Assembly: GCA_033239005.1 (NCBI GenBank)
Contig: BSQZ01000001.1
Coordinates: 777,501-841,500 of the forward strand
Reading direction: 5' to 3'
Length of the DNA stretch: 64,000 bases
From: Lamellibrachia satsuma
Lineage: Eukaryota; Annelida; Polychaeta; Sabellida; Siboglinidae
In this document: positions 41,691 to 55,603 of the stretch, piece after piece
Position numbering within the stretch: position 1 is the first letter of the stretch
Layout of the letters: the number at the start of each line of letters is the position of its first letter
The notes under the pieces: model-generated
What the model was told of the DNA's origin: nothing
Seen by the model: the letters and a program-made list of their open reading frames with translations, nothing else
Database searches by the model: none
Position numbers and translations under genes: made by a program

Positions 41691-44600
41691 ATTTGTGTAC
41701 GGTAAATACTGCACATTGCCTTTCGTTGGGAGGGGAATTACGAAGAGCGGTGTCCCAGCTGACGACAGAAACCCTTCTCCAAACCTCATCACACAACCTG
41801 GTGTAAGTTCCTGTTGTCATCTCAGCGGACGCCGCGGCGGCAGCTGCAGCAACATTTAACATTAACAGCACGCACTGAGTCTTGAATTCAGTAATAAATT
41901 ATGTTATTAAAATGTTATGTTAAAGTGTACGTTCTTATATAACGCAGTATCCAGTCCTCGAGACCGCTCAAAGTGCTTTACACTTCACCTCCTGGCAGAC
42001 CTGTTTATTCCAACACCATCTCGACTTCTCTGCTGTGATTACTATAATAAAACTGTGACCAAATGTCTTGCCCTGCATTACGTGCCAGTGACCTAAAGTC
42101 ATGTGACCAAATGTCCTGATCCCAATCTGACCACCCCGGTGCTTTCACCTCGTTCACGTCACCGTATCAAAACTGACGAGACGCGCGCGAGAAGACACGA
42201 GCCGAAGCCCCGCCCCGCCGGCTGTCTTCCGTCTTTCACCGTTGTCTCCGACAGACAGTGTGCGTGAACATGGCTGCGAGACACGGTAATTATACTGAGC
42301 CGAGAACGACCGAGCAGCATCCGACGCCTGGTAATGAGAGAGTGAAGCGACAGGCGTGAATCGATGCTTAACGTTAACTTGCCGCTGGCGCCGTCACTGA
42401 CGGAGACGAAACCGCGGGAGACTCCCACCCCATATTTATACAGGGTGTGAGGCTGCTCCTCTAAGCACCGGCCCCATATTTACCCTGTTGGCTTTTTTGT
42501 GGAGCAACTTTAAGGATTTACACAAATGATTTATGCCGAACAATCTGTGAACTGAAACTATAATGCATTTTCGCGTTTAAGACGCCATCTCAAATAAAAC
42601 ATCGGTGCTTGATACTAAACGAAATTAAGCAGCTGTTTTGCTTGGGTCCCGTTTTGCTCAGCGTCATATATTGATGTATTTCCCCCAATAAAACATCGTT
42701 TATTTTCCGGTCACAGTTCATAAGGGTGCTGACTTCGAGCGCGTGCAGGCAGTTTTGCGTTACAGGTGGTGGAAAAAAATCGAATTGGTGTAAACCCCGT
42801 GGAGTAAACTAGGGGTTGTCGGACCCCTGGGACGGGGGGGGGGGAGCTACTACAATCATGTTCTCTCTCTTCTGCGATGATTACCGCTCTACTGTAATCA
42901 CGTCGCCTTGTGTGTGCAAGCGCTACTGTAAGTTTAATGGCCTCTGCTAGACACGCGACTTGACCGTCAGGAACAGGGAGCTCGGGACAATTGCAGGTTG
43001 GCTCGAAGCAGAGACAGTCGGCGTCTAATTAGACAACGGCCTCCTTAAAACGTCGCCGTTACAATTACAATGTGATTAAACTCATCGCTGCTATACGTTA
43101 TTTCGGCACAAACCACATTTATTATTCATCCGATGTTGTCGAAAGAGTCTGTAGTATGCAGGACATTGGATTGAGTGTGATTTGTGCTTTTTCCGAGGAT
43201 TTTTCAATGGATAAGTGAGTCAAATATATATCTTTTTTTACTATTGCGTTAGTATCAACGCAGTGGTTGTTATGCCAAACGCACCAACATTTCAAAATCA
43301 ATCACAGGGCAGGGTCGAAACTGAAGGGCAACAGCTTTGGTTGCGCCATTTATGAAACGCGGGGTCATTTTCACGAATTTCAAACAAGATATCAGTTGAT
43401 TGATGTTTAATGGGTCTCCTACATAAAGAAACATCTGAAAATGGCACGATCCAAAATAACACATAATATAATAACATAATTTTATTTACGCACTTATAAT
43501 GAGTCAATTAAGATGTCAACATGAACATTAAATGATTCTTTTGGTCAATTAGCCAAACTGACTGATTGCTATACTTATTTGCTTTACAGCTTAATTGAAA
43601 TAATTCCTCCCTGGATATTGATGCCATCAAAGGTTGTTTTCCTATTCCAAAGGATCTGAAAGAAGGGTTTCTCACATTTTGAGTAAATCTTGGTAAGCAG
43701 ATTTGAATTAATCCTTTTCAATGAAACCTTATAAAAGTTGAAGGTCAACATACCACTATCAGATCAACGCCTCCGTGGATATTGGTTACATCACAGGTTG
43801 TGTCGTGCGCTTTGTCGCGTCGTCGCGTCGTCGCATCGCAACATGGTTTCGTCGCATCCCACCAACGCTTCATCGCAATGTGGCACCGTCGTGTTGTAAA
43901 ATTCATGGCACAGTTATGATGACTTCTCTACGCCAACGTGCATACTCAACTATGTGCAACTTATGAAGTCAAACGTCCAACTTTGTGTCGAATAACAATG
44001 CACAATATATCGCAAGCACATTGGTTTGTCTCTCTATGTACGATCTGTTGGATTCATTTCTCGTTCTAGTAATTGTGCAACCACCTTGGCACAAGATACG
44101 TCCCAGACACTTAGATGCAAGACGATGACGTCAGAATGAAAGCACCGTTAAAACATCCAAGTCGTGCACCACGTTTTCGGGTAATTCCGTCTTCGTCTTA
44201 CTATACAAACCATAATTTCACCGTTAAACATTAAACATTCTTCACCGTTATTAGCAGAACGGTTACTGCATACGCTCCTGACACGTCACCGTTTTTAGAC
44301 AATAATCGCTCCATACTCTGCGACCGTTTTAACAAAGAACAATCTCTGCACACGTATTCCCGGATAAAATGCAAGAACTGTTTGAAATAGATCGATGCTG
44401 GTTACTATATCATGCGCATTGAAGGCACTTTCTGCGATTACAGGAATTTGGTACAACATATTGCGAAACCATCTGCTGCCTTTTCGAAACTTGGGCAATT
44501 TTGTTCATTCCACTTTGCCCGTGTCTCCCGGAAGAGCCAATAACAGTCGTTGGATCTGTCCACCTGGCGTCTATGTCAAGGGAAATAAAATATCACACGC

Positions 44601-44756
44601 AAATAAATGGAAAATATGTCGTGGACTCACTAACTGTATAGAAAGACACTCTGAAATAAACCTTCATTCCTGTTATTGGATCTTCGGGCCTGTTAGAACT
44701 TAAATAAATAAATAAATAAACAGAAATCCCGCCAAAAAATCACAGATTTATCCGCA
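41691..44756. other. Gene-free stretch
   Basis: No gene recognised. Mixed-GC blocks at about 42.15-42.45 and 42.9-43.2 kb could be regulatory. A run of about 13 G near 42833-42845 and a TAAATAAATAAA stretch at about 44702 are the only simple repeats. Confidence 0.4.
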
Positions 44757-45222
44757 TGATAGACCGCACACACCGGGCATGTTAGACCGCACACACCGGG
44801 CATGTTAGACCGCACACACCGGGCATGTTAGACCGCATACACCGGGCATGTTTACAAACCCCGGGCATGTTTACACACACCCCTGGCATGATAGACCGCA
44901 CACACCGGACATGTTTACACACACCGGGCATGCTTACACACACCCTGGGCATGATAGACCGCACACACCGGACATGTTTACACACACCGGGCATGGTTAC
45001 ACACACCCCGGGCACGATAGACCGCACACGCCGGATATGTTAGACCGCATACACCAGGCATGTTTACACACACTGGGCATGTTTACACACACTGGGCATG
45101 TTTACACACACTGGGCATGTTTACACACACTTGGCATGTTTACACACACTGGGCATGTTTACACACATTGGGCATGTTTACACACACTGGGCATGTTTAC
45201 ACACACCGGGCATGTTTACACT
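44757..45222. repeat. Minisatellite with interleaved 23-bp and 19-bp units
   Basis: Early units are ccgggcatgttagaccgcac plus aca (23 bp); later ones are ctgggcatgtttacacaca (19 bp), with mixed types between (about 44840-45050). All units share gggcatg and end in a CACA run, so the two unit lengths are variants of one ancestor. Roughly 22 units. Confidence 0.93.
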
Positions 45223-45340
45223 GCCATTTAAAGGTTCCTTCTCAACTGGATTTTTTTACGTAGATCTCATTTCAAATTAATTTTGTGAAAAGTAAATTCT
45301 TTCGATGGTTTGACAAAAAATTATTTTTAAAAACATTATA

Positions 45341-45435
45341 AAATCGACGCCGGATGACATGTAAACTATTCACACACTACATATTTGGACATCAATTAAC
45401 CGGATTTGCGACAGGCTAAATCAGCTTAGGTGGAG
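45341..45435 (-). repeat. Dispersed repeat family B, copy 6 (inverted)
   Basis: The complement reads gatttagcctgtcgcaaatc, then cggttaattgatgtccaaat, then gtagtgtgtgaatagttta, matching 40502-40602 and 30524-30623. Confidence 0.75.
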
Positions 45436-45914
45436 TTTTAAAGGATCGGATACAAAACGCCATTAATGTTATGCATTACGCTTGTACCTACGGAAAATGT
45501 CTTAATAGACGGTGGCCTGATTTAAATTTCCACTAACGAGACGACAATGACACTGAGAATGAGACGATACCTCTCTTGAGTACAGTTTTTATTGCAGCGA
45601 TCTCGCATCGTGTGACCACGCCCTACGTTCAGCCTAGGGCGACGGCTCAATCCGCGCTAAATCAAATGCCAACAAACTGGTCATTCTACTAATTAAACAA
45701 GGCTAGTTAAAGTGTGTCCCGCGGCAGTACGAGGCCTGCAGCGACGTTGGACATCTACAACACTGACCTGTTCGGGGCGCCACTCATTTGGGTTCTGCGC
45801 AAAGTACTTCGGGTATATAAAACATTCTCGCTGTTTGTGGCGAATTTCGATATTCTATCTTTTGTCTGTCTCCTGTGAAATAGATGGGAAAGACTCCGAA
45901 TGTGTACATTATTT

Positions 45915-47490
45915 TATTCATTAAGAAGCAAAGTAAATAGACATTTAAACTGGAACAGTCGTACAACTAAAACATCTAATAAACGGAGTAAAAGAAATGG
46001 AATTTTAAGTAGACTTAACACTTTTATTACAACTAAATATATTATCTTTCTTCTTTCAATGTGTGCGTCCTCATTGTCTCTTTCACTGGTTGCAACTATT
46101 TCCTCTGGGAGTTCACTCCAGAGGTGGGAGGCAGTCGGTAAGAATGTCCTCTTGTGGACAGCAGTATTCGAGGGTGGAATTACCACAGCAGCTGTGTGGT
46201 GAGATGTTGATGCCTGGTGGCTCTTTAAGGATGGAGTAACATGCTACTGAGTAGTACTGATGCATCTCCATTGTGGATCCGGTGGAACAACAATTTGTCT
46301 TCTTTGTACTAGTGGTTGTATGACATTCCCGCTCAGAGAAACCTCTGGTATAGCTATAATTTTGACAGGTCGCCTCTAGATGGCATCAAGTCTGCCTAGC
46401 GATGTTTCGGAGGCGGCCATCCATATATATGAGACATATTCCATCTGAGAACTCACCATGCTCTTGTAGATCATAGCCTGCTGGTTTGGGCTCAAGTAAG
46501 GTGAAACTCTTTTCAGGGGCCAAGCCGTTTTCCAGCACCCTCTTGTCTACTAAGTGTGTCCAGAACAATTCTTTCCGGATAGAGATGCCCAAGAGTTGCA
46601 ATTCTTCCATATCTGACATAAATGTGAGTGAACTGGTGGCTGGTCTCTGCATATTTCAGCCTTCATACAGTTAGGTTCTACCATTTGGCTGCACCAAATA
46701 TCACCTTCCAATTATCTGCCAATGTTTGAATGTGCAGCAGATCTTCGTTAAGTGAACAAGCCATAGTTGCCCGAAGTTGTCTATCACTGACTGTGCTAAA
46801 AACTGACGAGTCATCGGCATAGAGGGCGACATGGATCTGTATTTTGTCTGGCATATCATCGGTGAATATAATGAATACAAAAGGATGGATGCTTGGGGAA
46901 TTCCTGCTTTAACAGACTTGGCACCAGAGCATAATCCATTGACGACACCTTTCAGAACTCTGTCCTTCTGGTAGTCATTCTCTGTCTCCAGTTTGGCCGT
47001 CAGGCTTTCGTGCCATACTCTATCGAATGCTCGGCTGATGTCAAGGCATATTATTCTAGCTTCTTGCTTTTCGCCAATGGCATTGTGTAGATGTTGTTCA
47101 ATGTATGAGTGACCGGATCTGAATCCAAATTATTTGTCTGAAATCAGACTGTGTCTACACATATACTTCCAGATTGTTGAGTTTAAAAGTCTTTCCATCA
47201 CCTTGCTGACGGTACTGAACAGTGATAACATGGGCTACCTTCCATTGCTTAGGCGTCATTCCCCTGTTAAAGCATAGCTGGAATAATTTGGCCAATGGTT
47301 TGGCCAGTTCTGGAGCAGCTTCTTTCAAGACTCTAGCTGGGGTTGAATCGGGTCCATTTGTCTTTTCGATGTCAAGCTTCTTTAGAATTTGTTTTACTTT
47401 CTTTGGCCAAAACACTATTTTCTTCAGGATATACGTGTCTTCCTGTGCACACGAGGGACTGGCTTTTCGTGTTCTGCTTCTGGGATAGTT
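45915..47490 (-). mobile_element. Degenerate Jockey/CR1-type non-LTR retrotransposon
   Basis: Reading the - strand from about 47490 downward: VKQILKKLDIEKTNGPDSTP followed by ARVLKEAAPELAKPLAKLF (start of the RT domain), then the ISDK.FGFRSGHS block, ICLDISRAFDRVWHESL (RT motif), ADD.SVFSTVSDRQLRATMA, and TLADNWKVIFGAAK. After a decayed stretch comes TAVHKRTFLPTASHLWSEL at about 46090-46160, the C-terminal W-containing block of Jockey/CR1 ORF2. Stops and frameshifts occur throughout, so it is dead. The endonuclease region is missing. Jockey versus CR1 cannot be settled by eye. Confidence 0.85.
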
Positions 47491-49257
47491 GATCTAAGAT
47501 GCACAATTCTCTAATTCTTCCAACACACATCATTCGTGGAATATTAGTATGGGGGTGGGGGGAGCATCAATCACACTGAATTTTCAGACTCCAAAAAGGA
47601 GGGTTCAACTCTCTCTGCACATACCTATAACTTGCGCTATAACCCGCTTGCTATTATCTATATGAAGCTTAACGAAGCTGTTTACCACCATATGATACTT
47701 AATGTTTATGTGACTTGTCCCTGGTGGTTGTCATAGATACTAATGTATATGTCGCCTGTTAAACGGAAGTCGAAAGTGAGGATAATTTAATTAGGCGTTT
47801 TCTGATACAATTCTTTCGAATGCATCCAAAAGACGCAACGTTTAATAGTATTCTTGGTTCTAGTTACACATATATGGCGATACTCCCAAAAAAGCAAAGA
47901 TATAAATTTTTTAGCTGTCGTATATTGGTAAAACAAATCGTATAAAAGGTTCGCCGGGTTATATAGATTCGCCTCTCCGTGCTCTTCATAGACAACGTTC
48001 ATTTTCACATTCCGGGAAGATTCACAGGGAGCTAGGCAACCCCCTAAATATGTATTGTCATTATTGTCATATATGGCATTCAAATACAAAAAAAAATACC
48101 ATATTAAAAAAAACACGACAAATAGCCTATAAGCAGATGTAGGTATAATCATGTTATATACATATATTAAAACGCACTGACGAAACTTGTCTACTAATAG
48201 ATACCACGCTGATAATTATGGTTTGGCTAAACTGCTTTGATCCTTTTTGCCTTCGAGATAATTATAGACCTGTGTTATGCAAAGACCGATCTGCTCAATG
48301 CGTTTCTTTTTATCTTAGCTCTTGCAGAATTATTGTTTTTTGCGTGAACAAAACAGATTGCTACACTATTTTTTACTTCACGATGTCATAAATGAGAAAT
48401 CGTCGGCTATGCCTAAGAGAAGACAACCTAAATTGTAAATAAATAAATATTACACTTACGTAGCACCATATGTAGTTACAAGCCGCTCGAGGCTACTACC
48501 CGTTAATGCGTAGCAGAGCCCATCGGCCGCCTCGTACAACCAATTGATCTCCACATAGAGCCCGTTGCCCTCCCCCCCCCGAGAAGGACAGTCATGCTCC
48601 ACCGAGCTCGTTGAACAATAGCGCTCTTGGAGTTGTAGGTGTTTATACAACACAAGTGCTCTTTATGTAAACTATATACATGTATATGTATACGTCACCT
48701 TTGATATGTGTCATGTCATTTATTATGTTTGTCAAACTATGATGTGTGAATGTGACTTGAGTTCCAACTCAGTGATGCAACGTTGCCTGCGATGATATAT
48801 TCTTGTTTATGATCTACATTTTTATATTGCATGATACGCTTAGAGTTTTGTTACATAACAACCGAAAAAGTTAGCAGGAAAGCCTTTAACTCGAACCAAT
48901 AACGATAAGTTCAAACAATAGACAATTCCAGCAATATAAGGTTTTCGCTCTACTTATTACTGGTTCCGTAACTGACGTCAGCTGAATTTGCCGGTCACGT
49001 GTTCTCCACAAGTGTCGCGCCGAGATACAGGTACGTAAATACCGACTGAATGGCGTCCATTAATGAATACGTTACTTATAAGTTTTTATATATTATTTCA
49101 AACTACTACTAAGTTTTTAGACGGTATTTTTTAGACGTAATTAAGTTTTATATGCGATATAATCTAGATGTCTAAGACAAGTTATATATAACTTACCAGG
49201 ACAGCGAAAACACCAGTAATTTGCTTTGAGAAATACACTAGAGGGGTGAGTGGCAGG
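47491..49257. other. Gene-free AT-rich stretch
   Basis: No gene, repeat family or RNA gene recognised. Confidence 0.4.
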
Positions 49258-49386
49258 GGTGTGTGGCAGGGGTCTCAACCTCAGGCCCACCTGTCTTGGG
49301 GCCAACCTCCCACCGCCCACCAATTTTGAGGGTCCACCTCCCACCAATCCCACCTATTTTGAGGCAAACCTTCACCTCCCACTTCC

Positions 49387-49640
49387 TGCCACCCCACCCT
49401 AGCCTGCCACCCCACCCTAGCCTGCCACCCCACCATAGCCTGCCAACCCACCCTAGCCTGCCACCCCACCCTAGCCTGCCACCCCACCCTAGCCTGCCAC
49501 CCCACCCTAGCCATGGATGTCCTGGACCAAGTAACCATGGATGTCCTGGACCCCACCCTAGCCTGCCAACCCACCCTAGCCTGCCACCCCACCCTAGCCT
49601 GCCACCCCACCCTAGCCTGCCACCCCACCCTAGCTTGCCA
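49387..49640. repeat. 18-bp minisatellite, about 12 copies, interrupted
   Basis: Unit tgccaccccaccctagcc with rare a/c changes. It is interrupted at 49511-49552 by sequence belonging to another array (listed separately). Preceding sequence (49258-49386) has looser ccacctcccacc words and may be the decayed edge. Confidence 0.94.
49511..49552 (-). repeat. Inverted fragment of the 24-bp minisatellite inside the 18-bp minisatellite
   Basis: ccatggatgtcctggaccaa, then gtaaccatggatgtcctgga plus cc, is the reverse complement of about 1.75 units of the array at 50197-51398. Its source-like array lies 645 bp away in the opposite orientation. The 18-bp array resumes immediately on the other side. Confidence 0.95.
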
Positions 49641-49892
49641 ACCCACCGTCACACTAGCGCTTGACGGGCAAATTCACTGCTTCGAATTTATAACTGACAC
49701 TGCATTATGGCAACGTTGAGATACGTTGGTAACAAAATATATAGCCCTATTGTTGAAACTGTCGAAGGTCTGCATAGGCAACATACAACGTCTTGTATAA
49801 ATATATACATGCATAAAATAATAATTATATTCAATTAATTGAATAGTCTATTGTGTTAAAATATTAACAGTTGCTGCAGAATACAAAAATAA

Positions 49893-50104
49893 AACATACA
49901 TACATACATACATACATGCATACATGCATACACGCATACACGCATACACGAACACACGCACACACGCACACACGCACGCACGCACGCACGCACGCACACA
50001 CGCACACACGCACACACGCACACACGCACACACGCACACACATACACACATACATACATACATACATACATACATACATACATACATACATACATACATA
50101 CATG
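49893..50104. repeat. (CATA)n/(CACG)n compound microsatellite
   Basis: CATA, then CACG/CACA, then CATA again, giving rough mirror symmetry. Confidence 0.97.
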
Positions 50105-50196
50105 CAGCTCGTTGTGAACGCAGAACAAATGTGGGTGTTTTATAAACTATTTAAACCATATTTTTTATAGTCCTGACGACATAAATTTGTGCGTAA

Positions 50197-51398
50197 GACA
50201 TCCATGGTTACTTGGTCCAGGACATCCATGGTTACTTGGTCCAGGACATCCATGGTCACTTGGTCCAGGACATCCATGGTTACTTGGTCCAGGACATCCA
50301 TGGTTACTTTGTCCAGGACATCCATGGTCACTTGGTCCAGGACATCCATGGTCACTTGGTCCAGGACATCCATGGTTACTTGGTCCAGGACATCCATGGT
50401 CACTTGGTCCAGGACATCCATGGTTACTTGGTCCAGGACATCCATGGTCACTTGGTCCAGGACATCCATGGTTACTTGGTCCAGGACATCCATGGTTACT
50501 TGGTCCAGGACATCCATGGTTACTTGGTCCAGGACATCCATGGTCACTTGGTCCAGGACATCCATGGTTACTTGGTCCAGGACATCCATGGTCACTTGGT
50601 CCAGGACATCCATGGTCACTTGGTCCAGGACATCCATGGTCACTTGGTCCAGGACATCCATGGTCACTTGGTCCAGGACATCCATGGTCACTTGGTCCAG
50701 GACATCCATGGTCACTTGGTCCAGGACATCCATGGTTACTTGGTCCAGGACATCCATGGTTACTTGGTCCAGGACATCCATGGTTACTTGGTCCAGGACA
50801 TCCATGGCCACTTGGTCCAGGACATTCATGGTTACTTGGTCCAGGACATCCATGGTCACTTGGTCCAGGACATCCATGGTTACTTGGTCCAGGACATTCA
50901 TGGTTACTTGGTCCAGGACATCCATGGTTACTTGGTCCAGGACATTCATGGTTACTTGGTCCAGGACATCCATGGTCACTTGGTCCAGGACATCCATGGT
51001 TACTTGGTCCAGGACATTCATGGTTACTTGGTCCAGGACATCCATGGTTACTTGGTCCAGGACATTCATGGTCACTTTGTCCAGGACATTCATGGTTACT
51101 TGGTCCAGGACATCCATGGTCACTTGGTCCAGGACATTCATGGTTACTTTGTCCAGGACATCCATGGTTACTTGGTCCAGGACATCCATGGTTACTTTGT
51201 CCAGGACAGCCATGGTCACTTTGTCCAGGACATTCATGGTTACTTGGTCCAGGACATCCATGGTCACTTTGTCCAGGACATCCATGGTTACTTGGTCCAG
51301 GACATCCATGGTCACTTGGTCCAGGACATCCATGGTTACTTGGTCCAGGACATCCATGGTTACTTGGTCCAGGACATCCATGGTCACTTGGTCCAGGA
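50197..51398. repeat. 24-bp minisatellite, about 50 copies
   Basis: Unit gacatccatggttacttggtcca (or gtcac). Three positions vary: ttac/tcac throughout, ttgg/tttg, and atcc/attc, the last two mainly between about 50820 and 51290. The unit contains the palindrome CCATGG. Because 24 is a multiple of three and most frames lack stops, five frames are open for about 400 codons; none shows coding features. Confidence 0.98.
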
Positions 51399-52522
51399 TA
51401 CTTGCGCATAGTCCGTGTGAAAACCACGTGCGGATTACAGAAAAAAACGAGAATTATGTCCTTTCGAGCGTATCAGCAGCATGCTAAATCGATAAACAGC
51501 CCCACTTCCGCCCTCACCTGACGTCACATGGCAATGGTTTATCATTCGCAAAGGGCGCGATTTAATGGAAAGGTCTATAGAATCGTAGATACATACATAA
51601 TATTATATTCTGTGGTGTCCACCAGAGCGGTTAGTCCGGTGATACTACGACACATAACCCTATACGGGGTCGCAATCTGCGAAGTGGGCCGTACGGTCGT
51701 ATCTCGTATTATCTTATGCTAGTAAATTAAGTAAAACGTCAAATGCGGAGACAATCGATTTCAAGCCAAGCGCTCACGTCTGCGCGCGTGCATGCTCGGT
51801 CGTACAATATAAAAACGCGACATCAAAGCGCGTCACATGACATCAAAGTTTTCTGGCCCGACAAATTGTCGGCGAATGAGAATGTTCGACACATGCATGT
51901 TTAATTAGGCCTTTCACAAAAACGCGCCCGTGACAGGTGCGTGGCTCATTCGCTAGATATCCAATTCGTCTCGCGCGAATAATTAATTGAGCGGAGAGTG
52001 AACGGTTTTTAATTAAAGCAATTCGCGATAAGCACTAGTTGCCTTGTTTCCGTTTTGTTTATGGGTTGGTTCGGATTATTTAATCTTGACGCATAGCCGC
52101 CGGTTGGTTTAGCCGTGCTGGTGTTTACCAGGGCCTTCGTCGGCTGTTCTCGCTCGCTCCAGCGAAGGGACACGCAACGTTTGGCAATCGGTCCGATGTC
52201 GCGGCGGATTCTCTTCGCTGTTCTTCTTGCGAGAATCTAATGCACATAAACACACCATATGGTAAGTTTCCCCCGCTGTATCCTAGATGGGAGAGAATTC
52301 AATGGTATGTGAATTAAATGCCGTAAATACGCACTGGATTAAGAGTACCGTTAATGCGTTAACATGTGTAAACAAATCTACATCCTGCTTTCATTTGGTG
52401 GACATGGCCTAGGTGAAAGGTGAAATAAGATATCACACCGGATCCTTTGCGAAAACGGTGTATTCCCAGAAGGCGCTCCATCCTGGGATCACTACCACGA
52501 GAACGCCCGTTCGAGCACCGAT
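51399..52522. other. Gene-free unique stretch
   Basis: No gene recognised. 51.73-52.26 kb is mixed-GC, repeat-free and has several TAATTA-type words, so it is a candidate regulatory block (inference). Confidence 0.4.
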
Positions 52523-52634
52523 TGCTGAGACCACGAGACCGCCCGGCCAAGCCCCAACTGCTGAGACCACGAGATCGCCCGACCGAGCCCCGACTGCTGA
52601 GACCACGAGACCGCCCGGCCGAGCCTCAACTGTT
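52523..52634. repeat. 36-bp minisatellite, about 3 copies
   Basis: GC-rich unit ctgagaccacgagaccgccc plus ggccgagccccaa and variable bases, at 36-bp spacing. Confidence 0.9.
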
Positions 52635-52905
52635 GGCAGTAGACGCCAGCCACAGACAGCGCGCGACATGATGTATAATTTTGTCGCGATACTGTCAGTA
52701 GAGAGCGATACACTGTAATTAGCCGACAACTAAAACGGTTTGTATGACAGAGTGGGTCGGTGCTTCGTAATGGTGGGGTTAAACGTATTTAACATTGCCC
52801 ACATGTCAAGCTTCCTGCGACGCAAAAGGGGTCACACGCGGTGACAAAGAACGAGAACACTCAAGACACGCTCTAAGAAAACGACACGTTTGTCGAAAGC
52901 GCGCG

Positions 52906-53800
52906 GTCGCCGGGGCAAGACCGCACGGACAGAACGCGGTCGCCGGGGCAAGACCGCACGGACAGAACGCCGTCGCCGGGGCAAGACCGCACGGACAGAA
53001 CGCGGTCGCCGGGGCAAGACCGCACAGACAGAACGCCGTCGCCGGGGCAACACCGCACGGACAGAACGCGGCGAACCGGGGCAAGACCGCACGGACAGAA
53101 CGCAGTCGCCGGGGCAAGACCGCACGGACAGAACGCCGTCGCCGGGGCAAGACCGCACGGACAGAACGCAGTCGCCGGGGCAAGACCGCACGGACAGAAC
53201 GCAGTCGCCGGGGCAAGACCGCACGGACAGAACGTAGTCGCCGGGGCAAGACCGCACGGACAGAACGCCGTCGCCGGGGCAAGACCGCACGGACAGAACG
53301 CCGTCGCCGGGGCAAGACCGCACGGACAGAACGCAGTCGCCGGGGCAAGACCGCACGGACAGAACGCAGTCACCAGGGCAAGACCGCACGGACAGAACGC
53401 GGTCGTCAGGGCAAGACCGCACGGACAGAACGCCGTCGCCGGGGCAAGACCGCACGGACAGAACGCGGCGAACCGGGGCAAGACCGCACGGACAGAACGC
53501 GGCGAACCGGGGCAAGACCGCACGGACAGAACGCAGTCGCCAGGGCAAGACCGCACGGACAGAACGCGGTCGCCGGAGCAAGACCGCACGGACAGAACGC
53601 CGTCGCCGGGGCAAGACCGCACGGACAGAACGCAGTCGCCGGGGCAAGACCGCACGGACAGAACGAAGTCGCCAGGGCAAGACCGCACGGACAGAACGCA
53701 GTCGCCGGGGCAAGACCGCACGGACAGAACGCCGTTGCCAGGGCAAGACCGCACGGACAGAACGAAGTCGCCAGGGCAAGACCGCACGGACAGAACGCTG
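52906..53800. repeat. 33-bp GC-rich minisatellite, about 27 copies
   Basis: Unit gtcgccggggcaagaccgca, then cggacagaacgcc. Each unit has about six CpG sites. Three units (about 53068, 53466 and 53500) have gcgaaccgggg in place of gtcgccgggg and are 34 bp. Several frames are open over hundreds of codons because 33 is a multiple of three; I see no sign of a real protein. Confidence 0.97.
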
Positions 53801-54917
<1,117 letters not shown>

Positions 54918-55048
54918 CAAATAACTATTAATATTGGATTAAAATGTAATGATATGCATTTCAAAGTGTGAAGACAACCTATCTGTTCACTGGTACATAT
55001 TTGGACATTCTTGCCTATATACAAGTTGAAACGACACTCACTGTACGC

Positions 55049-55190
55049 AAGATCATCGGTGTATCACAGCGCAATATCATCGGTGTATCACAGCACAAGA
55101 TCATCGGTGTATCACAACACAAGATCATCAGTGTATCACAACACAAGATCATCGGTGTATCACAGCACAAGATCATCGGTGCACCATAGC
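55049..55190. repeat. 24-bp minisatellite, about 6 copies
   Basis: Unit aagatcatcggtgtatcaca plus gcac. Not related in sequence to the 24-bp array at 50.2 kb. Confidence 0.94.
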
Positions 55191-55394
55191 ACAAGTTTTG
55201 CTCGTTTATCTTCCACGCGAATTCATCAAATACGAACTTTAACTGGATATATTCCGGGCTGTTAATGACATTTTTAGACGCTGTTTTCGACCGCGTAGAA
55301 ATCGTCATATTTCACTGCTTTTTTTCTCGTATATTGGTAGTTAGAATGGATTTGATCTTAAGGTTATTACTTGAGTGGAATGATTTTTTTTATT

Positions 55395-55603
55395 GTAGGT
55401 TATACAGAAATAAAGAGACCTGAAAGTCGAATGACTGCAGCAGACATGAAAGCCATCAAGATGAATACTTTGAGATGGTATTATCATGTGATGAGAAGAG
55501 GTGATTCTTTCATAAAAGTGGCCCTAAGCGTGAAGATGACGGGAAAGAGACGGAGAGGAAGACCCGGGTTACGGTGGATCAACAACACCAGCAGCCACCT
55601 GGA
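55395..55603 (+). mobile_element. RTE-like retrotransposon C-terminal fragment that seeded a minisatellite
   Basis: The + frame reads ESRMTAADMKAIKMNTLRWY, then YHVMRRGDSFIKVALSVKMT, then GKRRRGRPGLRWINN. This matches the C-terminal region of RTE-type ORF2 (LRW.GHV.RR ... GKRRRGRP..RW). The frame then enters the 63-bp tandem array, whose first unit begins at 55541 with the codons for GKRRRGRP. A stop appears within the second unit. Confidence 0.82.

Noticed and set aside
50187..51521. Open frames of about 400-444 codons on both strands
   Set aside because: They arise from a 24-bp tandem unit without stops. Five frames are open at once, with no start context, domain or non-repetitive coding sequence.
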